Source: CALOCV01 sp942491955
GTDB lineage: Bacteria > Chlamydiota > Chlamydiia > Chlamydiales > CALOCV01
Reading direction: 5' to 3'
NCBI GenBank assembly: GCA_942491955.1
Contig: CALOCV010000011.1
Span: forward strand, 1 to 6,772
DNA: 6,772 nt
The notes beneath the pieces are model-generated. The model did no database searches and was not told the origin of the DNA. It saw only the letters and a list, made by a program, of their open reading frames with translations. Numbering within the stretch: position 1 is the first letter of the stretch; each line of letters starts with the position of its first letter. Made by a program: the position numbers and the translations under genes. Shown here one piece after another: positions 5,868 to 6,772 of this stretch.

Positions 5868-6494
5868 TTAAGCTTCTGGAAGTTTGGCCTCGTGAAAATC
5901 TTGAACAATCTCCACAAGAGTGGGTCGTGAGATCACGATGCTAAACAATTCCTCCATATCATTTCTTTGTAGACGAATACAGCCATCACTCTCGTATTTC
6001 CCCACCCCTGAGTCATCGTCATGCCAGCCCTCTTGTTCGTTCCAAAACCATGGGCTTCCATGGATACCGAATCCTTTTGCTGGAGCGGTGCTCCCTTCGA
6101 GCTCTTTGGCAAAGGGAATCCATCGGGAGCCGAAAACGCGAACCATCTCGGTGCGTTCTCCATTATAGTGTCCAAATACTTGCGGTTTATAGACGGCTAT
6201 TTTTTCTCCTAGAAGATATTTTCCTAAAGGGGTAAGGGAACCCGAGTTTTTTCCTGTATCAAGGCGCCCTAGGCCAACATCGTATGTTTTGATCAAAGTG
6301 CGTGCATGCGAGGTGTGATCGAGGTAGTAGAACCACATTTTGCAGCGGGATATATCGATGAGCAGATAGAATTCGAGATCGCGTTCAGGATGGAGGACAT
6401 TAAAACGGTTCCCTTCGGACAAATTTTGAGAGAAATAGTCGGGCGCGCCATTGAGACTTCGTGCGATAAAATGGCGGGAAGTTTTGTAATGACT
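5868..6494 (-). CDS. L,D-transpeptidase (YkuD) family protein, 5' end missing
   Basis: YkuD-family enzymes form 3-3 peptidoglycan cross-links or attach proteins to peptidoglycan with a catalytic cysteine, in the periplasm. The catalytic signature is clear: GFGIHGS with the conserved histidine, followed 27 residues later by SDGCIRL with the nucleophilic cysteine and the conserved arginine. YLLIDISRCKMWFYY opens the domain with its usual beta strands, and LTPLGKY matches the family's TPxGxY motif. The frame stays open upstream of TTG 6422 through residues HYKTSRHFIARSLNGAPDYF, which look coding, up to the composition break near 6494. The real start, and any signal peptide or membrane anchor, are therefore probably lost at that junction. 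TTG 6422 has no ribosome site and is not a credible start. The gene is first in the visible operon, 11 bases before accA. Confidence 0.88.
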   Translation of the reverse strand, partial: SHYKTSRHFIARSLNGAPDYFSQNLSEGNRFNVLHPERDLEFYLLIDISRCKMWFYYLDHTSHARTLIKTYDVGLGRLDTGKNSGSLTPLGKYLLGEKIAVYKPQVFGHYNGERTEMVRVFGSRWIPFAKELEGSTAPAKGFGIHGSPWFWNEQEGWHDDDSGVGKYESDGCIRLQRNDMEELFSIVISRPTLVEIVQDFHEAKLPEA

Positions 6495-6692
6495 CCTCGA
6501 GCATTCGTGCCGCGACTGAGGAAGGTGTAGACGGTGCCCTGTGGCACGCCCTTGCGCGGTTCTGGGTGATCAGGCAGCGTGTCCCGCCGATCAGAGTCAC
6601 CGACCCGTAGAACTCTGCCAGCGCCCGAGCGGTCAACAGGCCGGCGATGGCCATTTCCCCAGAACCACGGCATGTGAACGCGATTCGGCCAT
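6494..6692 (-). pseudogene. N-terminal fragment of an actinobacteria-like FAD-dependent oxidoreductase
   Basis: ATG 6692 follows GAAGGGGACCGTT, a good ribosome site, and encodes MAESRSHAVVLG. The sequence then continues in other frames as MAIAGLLTARALAEFYGSVT, then RDTLPDHPEPRKGVPQG, then VYTFLSRGTN and MLEE. Put together these follow the N-terminus of actinobacterial FAD-dependent monooxygenase-type proteins (a VVLGxSMAGLLAARVLA nucleotide-binding start, then DxLPxxPxxRxGVPQGRHxH). At least three frame changes occur in about 200 bases; one is fixed by ATCG-GCGGGAC, where a lost A would restore LIERDTLPD. GC content is about 64% over 6541-6720. Identity stops near 6494, where chlamydia-like sequence begins. 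It is not functional as written; it is a chimeric or error-rich contig end or a decayed insertion. The family call is from remembered motifs. Confidence 0.65.
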
Positions 6693-6772
6693 AACGGTCC
6701 CCTTCGTTCCGAGCGCAGATGCGGCATCGGCCCTGGCATGAATGTCCGAGAGCAACACACCAATCGGCGAAG
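6693..6772 (-). other. GC-rich sequence upstream of the oxidoreductase fragment
   Basis: These 80 bases share the high GC of the fragment. All that can be seen is a minus-strand frame, continuous with ATG 6692, reading ...HARADAASALGTKGTV; it may be noncoding leader or the end of another gene. No feature can be named. Confidence 0.3.

Noticed and set aside
5868..6422. TTG 6422 as the true start of the L,D-transpeptidase
   Set aside because: There is no ribosome site, and plausible coding sequence continues in frame upstream to the composition break.
1..6772. tRNA, rRNA, riboswitch or replication origin
   Set aside because: No cloverleaf, conserved rRNA stretch, known riboswitch core or DnaA-box cluster was recognised by eye on either strand.

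Overview
The window looks like a fragment of a Chlamydiae genome, probably an amoeba-associated or environmental relative (Parachlamydiales-type) rather than Chlamydia itself. The reasons are the accA followed directly by an msbA-type ABC exporter, an order I recall from Chlamydia trachomatis, a queC gene in the same operon, and a eukaryote-like F-box protein of the kind chlamydia-like symbionts use as effectors. Base composition is moderate (40-53% GC in two 60-base samples of the operon) and lower in the F-box gene (25-32% in two samples). The genus cannot be fixed from this sequence.

Layout. At 3-65 there may be the tail of a plus-strand gene. At 155-1426 (minus) lies the F-box protein gene. 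At 1427-1544 is a divergent intergenic region with a terminator-like hairpin, a dyad and three phased TGCAAA repeats. At 1545-2143 (plus) lies an unrecognised membrane-associated protein gene whose well-placed start is separated from its main frame by a T7 tract. At 2144-2301 is a convergent spacer built almost wholly of inverted repeats, including a perfect 30-bp palindrome arm pair. From 6494 down to 2302 runs a minus-strand operon: L,D-transpeptidase (YkuD), accA, msbA-like exporter, queC, with gaps of 11 and 9 bases and a final 4-base ATGA overlap.

The operon combines envelope functions (peptidoglycan cross-linking, malonyl-CoA supply for fatty acids, lipid flipping) with 7-deazaguanine (preQ0) synthesis. 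The F-box gene and the plus-strand gene form a separate pair, plausibly host-interaction or lineage-specific genes.

Two cautions matter. First, several genes carry apparent -1 frameshifts: T7 tracts at 1571-1577 and 4798-4804, and one just before Walker B near 3213. Each behaves as one missing base. Second, from about 6494 to the end the sequence becomes GC-rich (about 64% over 6541-6720) and encodes, in shifting frames, the N-terminus of an actinobacteria-like FAD-dependent oxidoreductase. This is either a chimeric assembly or a decayed foreign insertion, and it cuts off the 5' end of the L,D-transpeptidase gene. Programmed frameshifting or phase variation at the T7 tracts is possible, but sequencing error is the first thing to exclude.
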